Of a stretch of DNA of 64,000 bases, positions 11,053 through 24,676 are shown piece by piece. The notes under the pieces are model-generated. The model did no database searches, was not told the origin of the DNA, and saw only the letters and a list, made by a program, of their open reading frames with translations. This DNA comes from Pyrocephalus nanus (taxonomy: Eukaryota > Chordata > Aves > Passeriformes > Tyrannidae), in NCBI GenBank assembly GCA_038380795.1, contig CM076265.1:1302001-1366000 (forward strand). Direction: 5' to 3'. The position numbers and the translations under genes are program-made. How positions within the stretch are numbered: position 1 is the stretch's first letter; each line of letters begins with the position of its first letter.

Positions 11053-14000
11053 TTCGCTGAACTTCCCCTGCTCCTCCGCTGCTGCTGCTCCTTGGTTTGT
11101 TTCAGGTTTTAGTCTTATCGTGCTGTTTCCCCAGGTAGAAACGTTGGAGAAGGATATTGGCTGTAATTGTGAGTGGGGCTCCGGTGTTAAAAACGCACGT
11201 ACAACTTCGGTTCGGCCGTGTTTTGGGTTGGTTGGTTGTTTGTTTGGGTTTTTGAATTGCCAGACGAAAGCTCTTGCTGATCAGCAAATACTAAGGTGAA
11301 TTTGCGGTTGGAATTGCCATTGCTGTAAGACCTATATTATGCTCATGTTAGAAAAAGATAATTCCCTCTTCCCTCAATAAGCTTTATTTATTGTTTCTCG
11401 ATCCTGGAACTAGAATTTTTACTATATTTTTTCCTCACTAATTCTACTTTGGCAGATCAGATACAACCAAGATTTCTCTCACTTTCTTCTCTTTCAGTCA
11501 TTTTAGTTGTTAACAAACTTTTTTTTCCCCCTCTTAGTGCAGTATGCCATAAATTATGCTTTGAAATGGTATTCTTCGTACATAAATCATGAGGTCGCTT
11601 ATTGGATTTTGCCTCATTCAAGTTCTTTTCTTTGAATGGTTAGTTGAAAATAAATAATTCAAAGCACTTACTCCATTCTGGTAATCCCATGATAAATTTA
11701 CTTCCTTGCATTTTTGCATTTTATGCCAGTCTCATGTGGGGTAATGAGTGGTGCTGTTTCAAATTGTAAGAACTCTAGTTTAGTCAGGTTCAAATTAGTA
11801 TAAAAAAAATCTTTTTTTCAAATGTCAGGTCTGAGTTTATAAAAGCATTAGGTGACTTGGAGCCACAGCATTAATCCTTAGTTTTTCATAAGAAAATATG
11901 AAAATATGTCTTATTACAACAACAATTTGCAAGCTCCAGAATCGCTGTCAGGGCCCTTCAAGACCAGTGCAGCTGTTCTGTAATAATCTTTTAAAAAGCC
12001 CACTCCAAACCCAACTGTCAGTGTTCTAGTTCTGTGTTCAAACTCACGATCAATATGCGGCGTGATTGATGAAAATGTGTGTCTGCAGTAGTCATAAAAC
12101 TTCATAATAACCGAGTGGGTTTTGCCATTTCCTTTTTGAGGAGACTGTTGTTCCCATCTTCTTATTCCTGAAGAAATCCTGATTGAGGTGCATGGGCAGC
12201 CATCGGACTTGGGAGAGGAGAGGATGCTCCTTAGGGCTGACCTTGGCTGGGTGCCGACTGACCACTGAGCTGCAGTATCACTCCCCTTCCCAGCTGGATG
12301 GGGGAGACAGGATAAGATGGAAAGTGACTTGTAGGTTGAGCTAAAGCAAAAAGGGAATGTTTGTGGCCACACAAATGAAGGTTTATTTCCCTGCTTCCCG
12401 TTAGCAGGCGATGCCTGGCCGTGTCCTGGGAAGCCGGGCTTCAGGGTGCGGGGTGGATGCTCAGCAGGCAAACGTTGTAAACAAGGAATGCCCCCCCTTC
12501 CTCCTCCTCCTTTCCTTAGCATTTATGTCTGAGCTGATGTCATAGGGTGTGGAATATCCCTTTGGTTGGTTTGGGTCATCTTTGGGTCAGGATCTCGCCC
12601 TCGGTTGGGGAGGGAATGTTGCAGTGCTGATGCTTTGCTCAGGGCATTGATGTGTTACCAACACCTCTCTGGTGTCCAATGCAAAGCACAGCACTGTGAG
12701 GGCGGCTGTGGGGAAATGAACTCCATCTCTACCAGAACCAATGACAGTACTGACTAACATGAGCATCCCAGGCTTCCCATCTGCAGTGTGGTGAGTGCTA
12801 AGTGCACGTGAATGAGTCCAGCCTCTGTTTTCCTCAGTCTAAAGCTTTTAGGGATGGGGGAGGACAGCTTGAAATCTTGAGCAAAAGGCTACAGCAAAAC
12901 TAAGCAAACATAAATCATAATCGAGAATTCATCATCTCATCACGAGGTATTTCAAAGAAGCTGAGTATCTGGTACTCTGAAGTTCATAGGCACTGATCTC
13001 AGCAGCAAAAACAATCGTGTCTTTTTTTTTTTTTTTTAAATTTCCTATTTTATATCAGTCTTCTACTTAAAATTTAATAGTTCTGTCATTGTAATTTGTT
13101 GCTGCAGGTGAGATTTTGACTAAATGCATTGTTTTTTTTCTAGCTGCTCACAAAGTAGTGCCCTGAATTCTCCTATTTTTACAGAATCAATGGTAATCTT
13201 CATGAAATGGCCAACTGCCCATCACAGCTGTGCCCTGGATGCTTCACTTGCATTAAGACCAAGGTTCATTTCTTCATGGGGGTTGACTGAAAAGGCATAG
13301 TTTTTCTGTGGACTCTCAGTCATATAGGATAGATAGACATCAACAAATCTCTTATCTCCTGAAAACAAATAGAAAATGATTTTAACCTTTTTAGAATCAG
13401 AACCTATCTTTTGCCAGGTAATATAATATTCAAACTCACTTGCTGAAGAGGGATAATTTTCAAAATGGGAGACAGAATAAGCTAGAGGGCATTTTTTTTC
13501 CTTACCTGCTCGGAGCATTTTGTTCTAGCTGAGAAGTTGTGGTTTCAGTACCAAAACTGTCTTTACAAAGCTTGGGAGAATAAGAAGAGTGAGCTCTTCC
13601 GTCTCTTGTCTGTCTAAGAATCCTCATCTGGGAGAAGAAAAGTGTGTGGGGGGGGGCAAGAGAATTTAGATCCCAAGGGTTTCTTTCTGTTTAGAGTTTA
13701 GGTGGCGGTGTTTTTTTTAATTTATCTTTTCCCTCTTGACAGAGTGAGGTGGTGTTCAGAGTAGGAGGCTGCCATTATGCTCCTTTTTGTCTTGTTCTTT
13801 GTTCGGATTGTGTATGCAGACTACAGCCCTCAGCTTTCAGAAGCTGCAGAAGAGCTCAACAGAGTGTTATAAAAAGACACTGAGAGGGTTGGAAAAATGG
13901 ATCTCGTTCTTCTGCACCCCCACAATTCTTGTTCTTCTGCGTGTATCCAAAGATATGCCTATTGAAAAGAGCAGTGTCCTAGAGGTAGACTAATCTGTGT

Positions 14001-14228
14001 CTCTGCACAGCAGTATGTTAGATCTGTTGAGCCATCTGTGTAGTATTTTGTGGCTATTTTTAACCTCTGCTTTGGCAGAAACTGCTTTTTCTGAAATTAG
14101 TTTCCTCAGTAATAATCTCAGATAAAAACCATGTTATTAAATGTCTACCTTCATAGTTTTTACTCTTTCAAAAGGTGATGCAACCTATGGCCTCTTAGGA
14201 ATTACGTCAGAGGAAAGTGGAAGAAAGG

Positions 14229-14273
14229 TTTATTATTTACTGATTTATTATTTACTGGTTTGTTATTTACTGG
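14229..14273 (+). repeat. Three 15-bp AT-rich tandem units
   Basis: Three copies of TTTATTATTTACTGG sit head to tail with one substitution each in the first and third units. It is an intronic short tandem repeat. Confidence 0.9.
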
Positions 14274-17200
14274 TTTCTTCCCAACCATCCTTTACAAAAG
14301 AAAAATCATCCTCCTCAGGATTTAATGTACAGGTTTGTTTAAAACTGCCAAGTAACTGATAGTTATTCCTGAAGGAGAAATAAGATAATGTTGCTGAGAA
14401 CAAAGAGAATCTTCATAGGTAGCTTGTAGCTTAATAATTCCAAGGAAACACAGCTCATTAGGAATCCACATCTTTTAAATGTAGGACATAAAAGTAGAAG
14501 GCAGCCTCACAGTAGATTTTGTGTTTTCTGTAGTATGGTTGTTTTATCAGAGGGCTCTCCTGATAAGTTGTATCCTTCAGAAGGAAAGGCAACCTTCAAT
14601 TTGCAAGAGGCTCCTGTAACAGATACTTGATGCTGAGTGGGTTTGAATAAACCTGCATTTAGGGTGCAGGCCAAGGCAATTACAGGGCTTAAAATTTTAA
14701 ACACCTAGGACTTTAGTCCTGATACACAGACTGCAACTTCCTGCATACTTGGCTGGGTTCTTTCATTGACTATTGTTGTTGTTTTTAATATCCAAGTCAG
14801 GGCTTTTAAATGTAGGAGTTCAGTGCTGGGAAAAAGAGAAGATAAAATGTGCCTTAAAACTGAGTTGCTTTTATCTTGGTGTATGAGATTTAGGAACGTG
14901 GACTGCAGATTAAAATCCAGTGGCTGACTTGGGATGCTTCTCATGCTGCCTGGTCTAGGAATTCAGTGGTTCAATGAGTCAGGAGGGAGTTCATCAACTT
15001 CAGTACCCAATACCTCTTTATGAATACTGATTCATCCTCTCAGGGGGTTTGTCTTGGAATAGCTTGAATTGAGACTTCTGAAGAAATCAGGGATCTCCCT
15101 AAAACATGTGTTTGTGAATCTGCACTCCTGATCTGTGCCAAGGATTTTGCTTAATTTTATGTATTAGCCACTTGAGGTTGTGCTGTGGTTTTGATGGATT
15201 GAGGGTTGGCTTGAGAATCTGTAAATAGCTCTGCCTTCGTGGGGGAGCTTGTTGTTTCATTAACTGGTTTGGTTAAATCACTTTGGGATGCTTTGAGTAC
15301 TACTGTTGTAGGGTAGAGCTTTTTGTTGTGGTTGCTTTACTCAAAGATCTCAATGACCTGTATTCTTTATAAAACAACTTATGAATAGAATTTACATTTC
15401 CTGTGAATTTACATGAGGATTTGTAAAGATCACAATTTTTTTTAATATTGCTCCAGAGTTTTCAGTATTCAGAAACTGGACTTGTAATTAAGAACCTCAT
15501 GGAGAATTCTCCAAGGGTGTTTGATGCTTCTGTGGCATGAGTGAGCTTAACAGTCCAAAGAGACTGCTGAAATTGCTGGAAGATGGAATTCTATCACAGA
15601 AAAATTTATGAGAGATTGTGACTCTTTGCTACTGTTCTCCAGAGCAGAGAGGCCAAGTTTCTATATCAGTGTGAGTAAAGCAATTTTTTTGGGCTCAGTT
15701 CTTCAGTTTTCGTAGCAAGGAGCACTGACATATGCAGAAAATTTCAAAGCCATCTTCATCTTGCCTCTGGAAGCTGAGAGTGGTGCAGACCATATTCAAA
15801 CAGTGTCATTTATAATGCTCTTTCAGGGCACTGAAGAGCAAGGTCCAGTGTTTAATGAGGCTGTGTTTTCTCTTCCTTGTGTTTCCTGGTACTACTATCT
15901 AGGATGCACTTCAGCTTTTTCCCTCAGACACCTCCAAAGGGCCCAAATGTCTTTTTTTTTTTTGTGTATTACACTGTTGTGGGTTGTAATTTCCATAAAA
16001 TATGGAGATTTTCAAAAGTAATAATTAAATACAACGTATTAGAACTTATATTATTCTGGTGCATGAGTGCTGTAGAAATAAGCCAGATATAATTTCTTTT
16101 TTTTTTTTTTTCCCCACTGAATATTTTAAATGAGAAAGCTAAGGATATAAAAATTTTGGTATGTTACATAACTCTTATCTGACTGCAGACAAAACACTGT
16201 GGTGGGATGTCTGGGCACTGGCTTCTTACATTCTGATTTAAGTGCAGCTTGATATAGTAGTATTTGGGGGAAAACCTTGCACCTATTCCAAAGCTTTTCA
16301 AAACTTACTCAACAGGGACCTGTTAAAATAGGCAATCCTTGCCATCACTCATTTGCTTTAGAACTCCCAGCATTTAGATTTCATTGAGTGTCACTGTAAA
16401 ATTGCAGGTTGGTGATCTGCTTTCATATTTTGGTTGGTTTATTCAGGCCTGTCTGAGCTGAAGGGATTGTCTGTGCTGTTTTGAGTCAGATATGGAGTGG
16501 GGTTTGCAGAAAGCATCACCCATGGGGTTACCCAGGTTACAACTCTTAAATTCTCCTCTACCAAACGTTCATTCTGGAATTAGTTCAGTTCTATGTATCC
16601 TACAGCATATGTTACAGGAGATTATTTACTGGAGGCAGGTGTAACTCCAAACCAAGCCACAGCGTACAGCAATATGTTTTAACAACTCTGAGCCTCAATG
16701 AATGCAAACTCATCACTGTTTTCTCAGAAAGAGACTCTGAGTCTGCCTCAATTTGGGTTATCATCTGGCTTGTGAGGGCTTGAAGCCAGTGCAGTTACTT
16801 AAGGAGGAAATTGTTCATTTGTCTGACTGGTGAGGTCACAGTTTAATTCACAATACATTTGACTATTTACATGAGGTTTTGGAGAAACTGATATCTTAGT
16901 GATCCTTTTGTATCGTCTCTAATGTACAAACATCACACAAATAGCAACATTTATGGTGTAACTGTTTGATCTGTTTAAAGGTAGGGTCTTCTGAGGGGAA
17001 AAGAAAGAAATCATGAGAGCATGCTAAATTAGATTCCATCTGTAACTCAGAAGAAGCAAGTGTAGTTCGAAGAGAATCTGCAGAAATCCTTTTTGAACAA
17101 CAAATCACCACTGTCCATCTGGTTTTTGCTGATTTCTTTAATAACAACACAGGACAAAACCACACGTGTTTATTTTTTTCCTGCTTCTTGGCTGTTGTTT

Positions 17201-20200
17201 TCACCGGATTTCTGCGTAGCAGCCTAGCTCAAGAAGGATGCACAAACAAAGGAATTCAGAGCTCTCAAATCTCCCTTGAAAAATTCATAAGTACATCACA
17301 GTTACACAAGAATTATAGCTGGTCTGCTGTGCTCCAGATAGCTCCTGTGACGCTGGCAAGCTCTGGAATTAGAATATGTTTGAAATGTCATATTCTCTTC
17401 TCTGCTTGCCTGATTCGGTGGAATTACTCTTGCTCAAGAATTTCCTTACTCCTCACAGTTTGTTTGTTTAGCAGCTTCACCAATAGCAGGTTTTTACAAG
17501 CCAGGAGGTCTGATGTGTATAATATTTGCATCCTCTTATCTTTCAGCTTCATTAAACTGAAGGAGTCAGTGCTTTTAGTGAGTTAATTTTCCTGAACCAT
17601 TAATCATTTTAGTTTTCATTTTGTTGGTACATTTAAAGCTAGATATGAGATAGACATATTTATATTTTTATCTATTTAAAATCCTTGCATTTGATATACA
17701 TTAAGCATTCGATTAACATCTGTATGTGTCTGAATGCTGATCTTTTCCTGAGGAAAATAATTTATTTAGTTGAAATTCTACTGAGCACTGTCACACTTGA
17801 GGGGCTTTGAATTGCTCACAATCAAGCGTTTTTAAAGATTTTTCAAGGATGCAAGTGAGTGCTCTGTCTGGGTTTTTTAGTAGTGCTTGGCTATCTAACA
17901 ACAGCAATTGCTAGAAGTTGTGCCCCCTAATGACATTTGTAAGGTTTTGGAGTTCAGTGCACTCCAATACTTTAAAAAGTTGACCCTAAATATCGAAAGC
18001 ATTTTTTAAAACAAGTCTTATGCTCATCAAGAAATTCAATTATTACCTAAAAATATGAATTTAGACCGGAATAGCTGCTCCCGGTTCCGTCTTTTTTAGA
18101 TATGTTCATTATGTGGTTGTGGCTAAACTCAAGAGTTTTGCCCTGAATTCTGACTGGGGCAAGCTGCAAGCTTCAGAACAAGTCATCACTGGTAGATTGT
18201 GTGTGTATCATTAAAAAACTGCAAGCTAAACGAGGTGTAAAAGCCACGGAACCCTGTCAGCAGCTCTCTGCAGCACATCACAGGCTGGGGAATCCCTGCC
18301 TGGAGATACAGGAGACATCCTGGGATGCAGGGGTAGAAGGGCATCTGAGCACTTGTTAGGGGAGGAACAACATCATGGAAAGAGAAATAAAGGTGCTTTA
18401 GGGTCATCATTTTACTCCCACTGCAAAACTACAAAGGCAAGGATTTTTCAGAGTACATGTTTTTATTATAAGCAGGTGCTGTTGTCTGTTCAGCAACCTC
18501 ATTGCTCTCGCTGTTGTGAAGTGCCTGGGTGTATAGAGTTCCATAAACAAGGAGAAGAAAGGTTGTCAGAAGCATAAATACTCTGGAGGAATAAATGAAT
18601 AATAAAAAAGATGCTTAACGATGTTGCTATTAATAATTCACGCTTTTAGGAAACGCAGGACTTTGAAGTTGCTGTTTCACAAATCCAGCATCTAAATAAA
18701 AGGGGAAAACAGAGTGGAAAACCAGCCTATCATAAGAAAATAATTATTATTAGTAGTTATCCCTTCTTGCTGTCCTTCCTGAAGCATGGTGGGACTCACA
18801 ATGATTGACTCGGTAATTATGCTGAGTGTACTTAAATAAAACTTTGCCATAAAGGTCTAGTGGGTGTTGTCTGCCCAGAAGGCACACAGAGCCTCACCTG
18901 TAACAATGGGATTTCAGTGGAGATTCTGATGGGATTTGCTTTTATGGGGCTTAGCTGTGACTAAGAAATGATGCTCCCTGTATCTCATTAGCAAAAACGA
19001 GCAGTGGATGTAAGAGGTGTTGGTGAGATTACATTAGTCACACCCTGAAATGAGAAGGGGAACAGGCTAACAGAGGTGAGAACAATACTTCCAGTTTTTA
19101 TCCTGATTTTTATCTTCTTTATCTTCAATTAAATATAGTGTGTCGGTAGGGAGTAATCTAAACTTTCTGTTCTTTTGTACTGTGGGAATGGAGCATCTCC
19201 AGCAATCTATTGTTTTGTAATTTAAGAAACCTCAAAGTAAACATGAGGCTGGCTTCTTTTTGATCTGAGGAGTAAACATAATGTTTTGAAATTTGCGTTC
19301 ATGAGTGTTTGTACTTTAATGGAAGGTTTTTTTCAGAGAGAAAAATGATTCTTCATATCCTAATGACAAGGCTTTAGGTCTGGCTGTCAGTCTGACTGAA
19401 CTGTTTTTCACCTTGGTTGCAGCTTGTAACTTTATGTCCAATTCTGTCATGCTGGCTCTGGAGTGAGTTATCTGAGAGGCCCACTAACACCAACATGTAG
19501 TTCATATATAATCTATTGGAAATTATTAATACTTCTGACCACTGTAGGTATTTGCTGTCAGACTTACGTACCTAGGCATAAGGAATCCGAATTTCTTGCA
19601 AGCCTGGAATGGGAACAAGGCAAAGCAAGGTATCAAGAAGTTGATTAAGCTGGCTAGCTTTTACCCCTTTAACAAATTAAAAAAAAGAAAAAAAAGAGAG
19701 AAATGTTTTCGAAACAAGTATTCCTTTAATTTGGAAAATCATTTTTACCATTGCTAAGTTCTGCCTGAGGCTTTCCAATTTCCCTTTCAGCTTTCTAGAA
19801 TTCTGTGTAGGAATGCTATTATGAACAGCACATGACAGGGATCTGTTACTCTGTGCTTCTTGGAGCCCTTGCAGGACTTTTGGAGAGAGAGGGAGGGAAT
19901 GAGAAGGTGGAATTTTTTTATTAACTGTCTCTCTCTGATCAATATGTGAAGCTCTTTCTTCTGCTGCACCCATCTGGGGATCCTTTGCCTTGAAACAGCC
20001 CCTTAGCACGTGGTGACGAGATTTTTAGTTCACTGCCAGCAGTGCTTGTCAAGCTGCCCAGTGTCCATTTATATTTTATATCTCCAGTGTGGATGTCCAT
20101 ACTCGAGAGGGAGGAAGCAGCCATCAGTGCAGAGATGCTCTCAAAACCAGAGATGCCTCAAACCACCACTCTGACATTAATTATGTGGACATTTATACCT

Positions 20201-22913
20201 GGAAAGAAACGATCGCGGCCGAACTCAAACCATCAGCAGCTTCGTCCAGAGCATTTAATAGATTTCATCATCAAGAATGTCCTCAAAATGTGTGCTTTTC
20301 ATGAAAAATACATTTTTGTTAATCTTTTAGTTTACTTTAGCCTCTTTTAGCCTTAATAGGGTGATTTCCTCTTCTTTTTTCCTCTCTCTTTATTTGAAAT
20401 CCACTGTTTTCAGGAGGGAAGGGTTGGAGGGGAGAGGGGCAACACTCCATTTTGTTGCTGCTATTGTCATTAATTTTTTACTCCTGGTTAGGTGATTCTT
20501 TAATATTTCCTCTAGAAACTGGGTATTAATGTGGTTTTGGTTATGTGGTTTCTTGCCCATGCTGTGTTGCTCTTTATTTTGTGTCTTTGTTTTGTGGGTA
20601 ATGATCTATCTTTTGTAGACATATGATTTTCCTCACTGAGTCCATTCAAATGTCATTTTATACTTTGCTAAGTCGTGGCAAAATGCTTTTTCCTAAACAT
20701 TGAACATAAATATTGGATGAAGATATATTTTGTGCTACACAATAATTGTTCAGTTACCAATTGTGTGATTTTTATTTTTTTTATTTAGTCCTTGCAGAAA
20801 TCAGGCAGGCAGCATATGATAATGTGAATTACTATTGTGAGCTTTCTGCCAGTAATTCTGAATGTTGCTGGACAGGTGAGCTTCTGGATTAAGTGTTTAA
20901 AAATGCAGTTTAATATATATGTTATTAGTAAGACTTCACTCATTTTTTTTATTTTTGCTAAGAATTGACAGCAGGGATGCTAATGAGGTTATAACTGGAT
21001 ATGAGATTCCTGTATTCTAAGAAGTCAACCAAAGGAATACATTTGATGAGAAGAACTTCCTCATCTATCAACAGAACAGCATAGCTTTAGGGTGCTGATA
21101 GCAGATTGCCTGCTGTTTTGCCTGCAGATTTCCTTGAGTTTTAAAATGACATAGCTCTGATGGTTCAGTTCTCTTCAGATTTGTAAAATATGTTTTTGTT
21201 TTTCGTTTTTCACAGTAAAGCGCAGCTAAGAATCTGACCAGAAATTACCACTCACTGGCAATGATAAAAAAAAAAAATCTGAAGATAATGATGATCTGGT
21301 GTGGTTAACATATGTCCTGAGAAGTGAAAGCTGATGCAGGATGTGAATAGGTAATAGGTGTGAATGGCTAACAGGTCATGAAACTTTGTTTTCGAGGCTC
21401 CAATACTGAATGCCTTCCAGTTTGAAGTCCTGGCTGTAGCTGGAAGTTCTTACAGGCACAGATGACTCAAAGAAGGGAGCAGGTCACCCAACTGTAGATG
21501 AACTGTGCTATTTTAATTTGTTTTTAACCCAACACACTGATTGAACTGAGCCTAAAAAGCTGCCATCAGTGAAATGGCCATAATCAAGTCATAAGTCCTA
21601 CCAGTAGCAAAAAGGAGAAGAGAATAAACCCTCCCCCTCCCTAAAGCAACCTTTCAATTTATTTATTTTTTTATTAGACTTTTCCATCAGTGTGTCAATT
21701 TGTGAATCAGAAACGAGACCCTAGCAGTGATTTCAGTACTTAAGAAAGCTTGAGCTCTTAGGGGAAGGGGGGGCCACCTGCCTGGAGTCAAATACAGAAG
21801 CGCACAGAGTTTGCAGGTAGAGCTTTTCAAAAAGTTGAAGGCATCTGAATGCACTGAAGAGGAGTCACAGAACAAAAGCAGCTGATGAGCCTCAAGAGAT
21901 GCGAGATGAGCGTCTGTAACCTTTGCCATGTGCCTCGGTGTGCACAGCAGGATGATGTGTAGGTGTCTTTAGATGCAAGGCAGAGTTACAAGCTAAAACT
22001 TTCCAGCGAGAAATGGGGTTTATGGTTTTTTTTCTTCCCCGTGTCTTTTTACGTGCTGTGTTCCTTAGGGGGTTTTCTTTGAAGTTCATTTTAAAAAATA
22101 ATTAATTAAAAGCTTCAAAGCACCAGTAAACCATTCCATTAGTGTCTATGAATCACACCTAGGATTCATATAACTTAAGAAAGTATTAATGACTAAACCA
22201 GTACTTATCCTTTTATTAACTGTGTTTGAAAGAAAACTTTGTATGCAACCTGTTTTTTGCAGTTTTTTGTTGGCACTAACTCTTTTGAATAGACACAGTT
22301 CAGTGACCATTCTGTCCTCCACACTTGATAGAAGATCTCCAAGGAAATCTGAGTCCTTTAAATGTGAATTTTCTTGGCCCTGCTTCATCTAGTCTTGTTT
22401 GACAAACTTAGGAGATAGTGTAGTGCAAACAATTTTTCATTCAGCCAGGTTTTTTTTTTTCTATCAAAAAGAGAATCTTTGAAGAAGTTTAAATTTTAGA
22501 ATGGTAGAAGAGTGAAAACTTTTTTTTCCCCATGAAGCTTCCACTTTCGAACTTCTTTTCTTTACCTTAAAAATAGAAACAAAGGGTTTTTTCAATTTAA
22601 ATAAAATAATTCTGAGACAAAAATGAGTGATTTTCATCTTCCATGTGTATCAGAAAATGCAGACTTTAAATCAGTTGAAGGCATTATGTATTTTTTTTTT
22701 TTTTTTCAGGCTGGTTGCTATATACCCCATGTGTAACATCCTTACCATTTATGCACAGGCTCATTCTAAATGGCATTGTCAGAGCTCTAGAATAGTTATC
22801 TGCTCTTTTGACTAAAATTTTGCATGAATATTATAGGAAAGCACAGGGCTTTTCATTTGTTTTAAGAAGATATTCCTGTAACCTTTATTTGTTTTGTTTT
22901 GTTTGTTTTGTTT

Positions 22914-22915
<2 letters not shown>

Positions 22916-22949
<34 letters not shown>
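22916..22949 (+). repeat. 34-base poly(T) tract
   Basis: This is an uninterrupted run of T, the longest homopolymer in the window, preceded by GTTTT-rich repeats and followed by GTTGTTGTT. It is in the sense strand of intron 1. No recognisable retrotransposon body adjoins it. Confidence 0.95.
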
Positions 22950-22950
<1 letters not shown>

Positions 22951-24499
22951 TTGTTGTTCTGATAAGATACTGTCATCAGTATCTCTTTGTGGTTTGGTAA
23001 TTAGTCCAACAAGAACGAAATCCAAATGAACTGCTTTAGTGATAAAAATTTTCTAATGGTGATGTGCAAAGGTTTTCTATCAGCAAAATGTAATTCCCTT
23101 AGTACCTGGAAACAACTTTTGAAATCAAAGGCTGAAGGGCTGTGGAGACAGACAGCTGCATCAGAAAATGTTTAATCCTTTGGCTTCCCTGAAAATATTG
23201 AGTAAGATTAATTTTTTTTTATTTTATCTGAAATTGAATCTGAGCAGTTGGTCAGATGTAGTATTATGGTATTAATTCAGTATCAGGGTTGAAAATCCAT
23301 TTGGTGACTTTGATTCATTTGGGAAATATAGGATTTCTTTTTATGGTGGAAGTAGAAATGTAGTTCTCATTGAAAGACAGCTTTACTTTTATAACCACTG
23401 GCCAAATTTCATATAATAAGGCAAAATAATTCCTCCTACGTAAAAAGAAAAAAAAAAAAGAGAAAGAATGGGGTTGTCATTCTGTTTTTTTTTTCTTTTC
23501 TAGAATGTATTCTCATTTCTTTTGCTGTTTTACCTGAAGAAGTATAAAAGAACTGTGGGTAGAGCTGCAGAGCTTTCAGCTGAAGGCAGGAAAAATGCAG
23601 AAGTCTTACAGTATCAAGGAATGCTTCTACTGAATGGCTTCATAACAAGCATTTTATAAGGAGTTAATTTGTCCCTCGTTTATGGTTGTCAAACTCCAAA
23701 ACACGTTTTTCAAACAGGGAATATATAAAAGTTATTCTCCTTTGTCTCTCCCTTGTATAATAGCATCTTGTACCTTCTTTTTTTTTTTTTTTCACCCCTC
23801 TTTCAATCATTTACTATTTCAGTTATTTACTATGTTTGGATGTTTAGCACATCTCAAGCCCTGGAAGGTTTTGTTTCCACTAGTTTATAGTTTGTTTTTG
23901 TTAGAGCAAATAGTAAAAAAAAAAAAGGGATTTGTTGTCCCACGTTTCCTTATGCTTTTCCCAAATGTTATGACTCTGCTTCAAAATACTAACTTTCTTT
24001 CACTGTCAGAAACACTGCAATTTCCACAGATTCACAGATACTCCTTTCCAGTGAAATCCTCTTTCTAGGTTACTTCTAGAACGTAAAATTCCCCATCCCA
24101 TTTCCATTTTTATCCATCTGCATACCAGGGACAAACCACACCTTAGCTTTGCCTGATACCATGATTATCCTGTCCCCATACGTACTTTTTTTGCTTCCAC
24201 ATTAACTTATTTGTATTAAAATAGTACAAAGACACCTCACACACAGGGAAGGGTTTAATTTTCTGAAAGGTGAAGCCTTGCACTTCCCCAGGAATGAATC
24301 TCTGTGCCCTGCCCTAACCACCCTAGGACTCTATACCTTCCTCTAAGTTTGTTTGTTTTCTGTTTCAGAATTATTGATGATTATAAAATTTTACATCTGT
24401 CGTGTTAAATGATTCATTTCATACCATAAGTAAGTGGGATCGTTAGGGGTCACATGTCCATCTTCAAATTTTCATGTCAAAACTGCAAATTTCTGTACT

Positions 24500-24676
24500 G
24501 AGCCTGTGGTCAGACACTGTAACAAGCTTCCTACAGCAGGCCTGTCAGTCTTTGAAAGGCATCTGGACAATGCTTTAACTTTTGGTCAGTCCTGAAGGGC
24601 TCAGACAGTGGTGACACAGGATGATTGTTGGAGGCCCCTTCCAACTGAAATGATTCTATTCTTCCATTCTATTCTA
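24500..24676 (+). mobile_element. CR1 LINE 3' end
   Basis: The plus strand shows the end of a CR1 element: a GACAATGCTTTAAC block, the TTGGAGGCCCCTTCCAACTG block that is characteristic of CR1 3' UTRs, and an ATTCTATTCTTCC-like tail built of short repeats in place of poly(A). It is 5'-truncated, as is usual for CR1, and has no coding capacity. Confidence 0.85.

Larger units (their letters stand above)
9915..11060 (+). promoter_or_regulatory. CpG island and presumed TATA-less promoter
   Basis: GC and CpG density jumps from the AT-rich flanks to a strongly CpG-rich segment surrounding the first coding exon. No TATA box is evident near the start codon. A CRE-like half element (GACGTCA) lies at 9991-9997, and GC boxes occur on both strands. 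A pyrimidine tract (10179-10250) lies just upstream of the ATG and a 20-bp minisatellite lies just downstream of the splice donor. This is a typical vertebrate CpG-island promoter architecture. The exact transcription start cannot be read from sequence, but by position the 5' UTR probably lies within about 10.2-10.33 kb. Confidence 0.75.

Noticed and set aside
9998..11299. 433-codon plus-strand frame and several 131-319-codon frames on both strands around 10-11 kb
   Set aside because: They are created by the stop-free 20-bp minisatellite and CpG-island composition. They run across the exon 1 splice donor and show no domain.
17188..17586. 132-codon plus-strand frame in intron 1
   Set aside because: No motif, no splice support and ordinary composition. 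It is within chance length for this amount of sequence.
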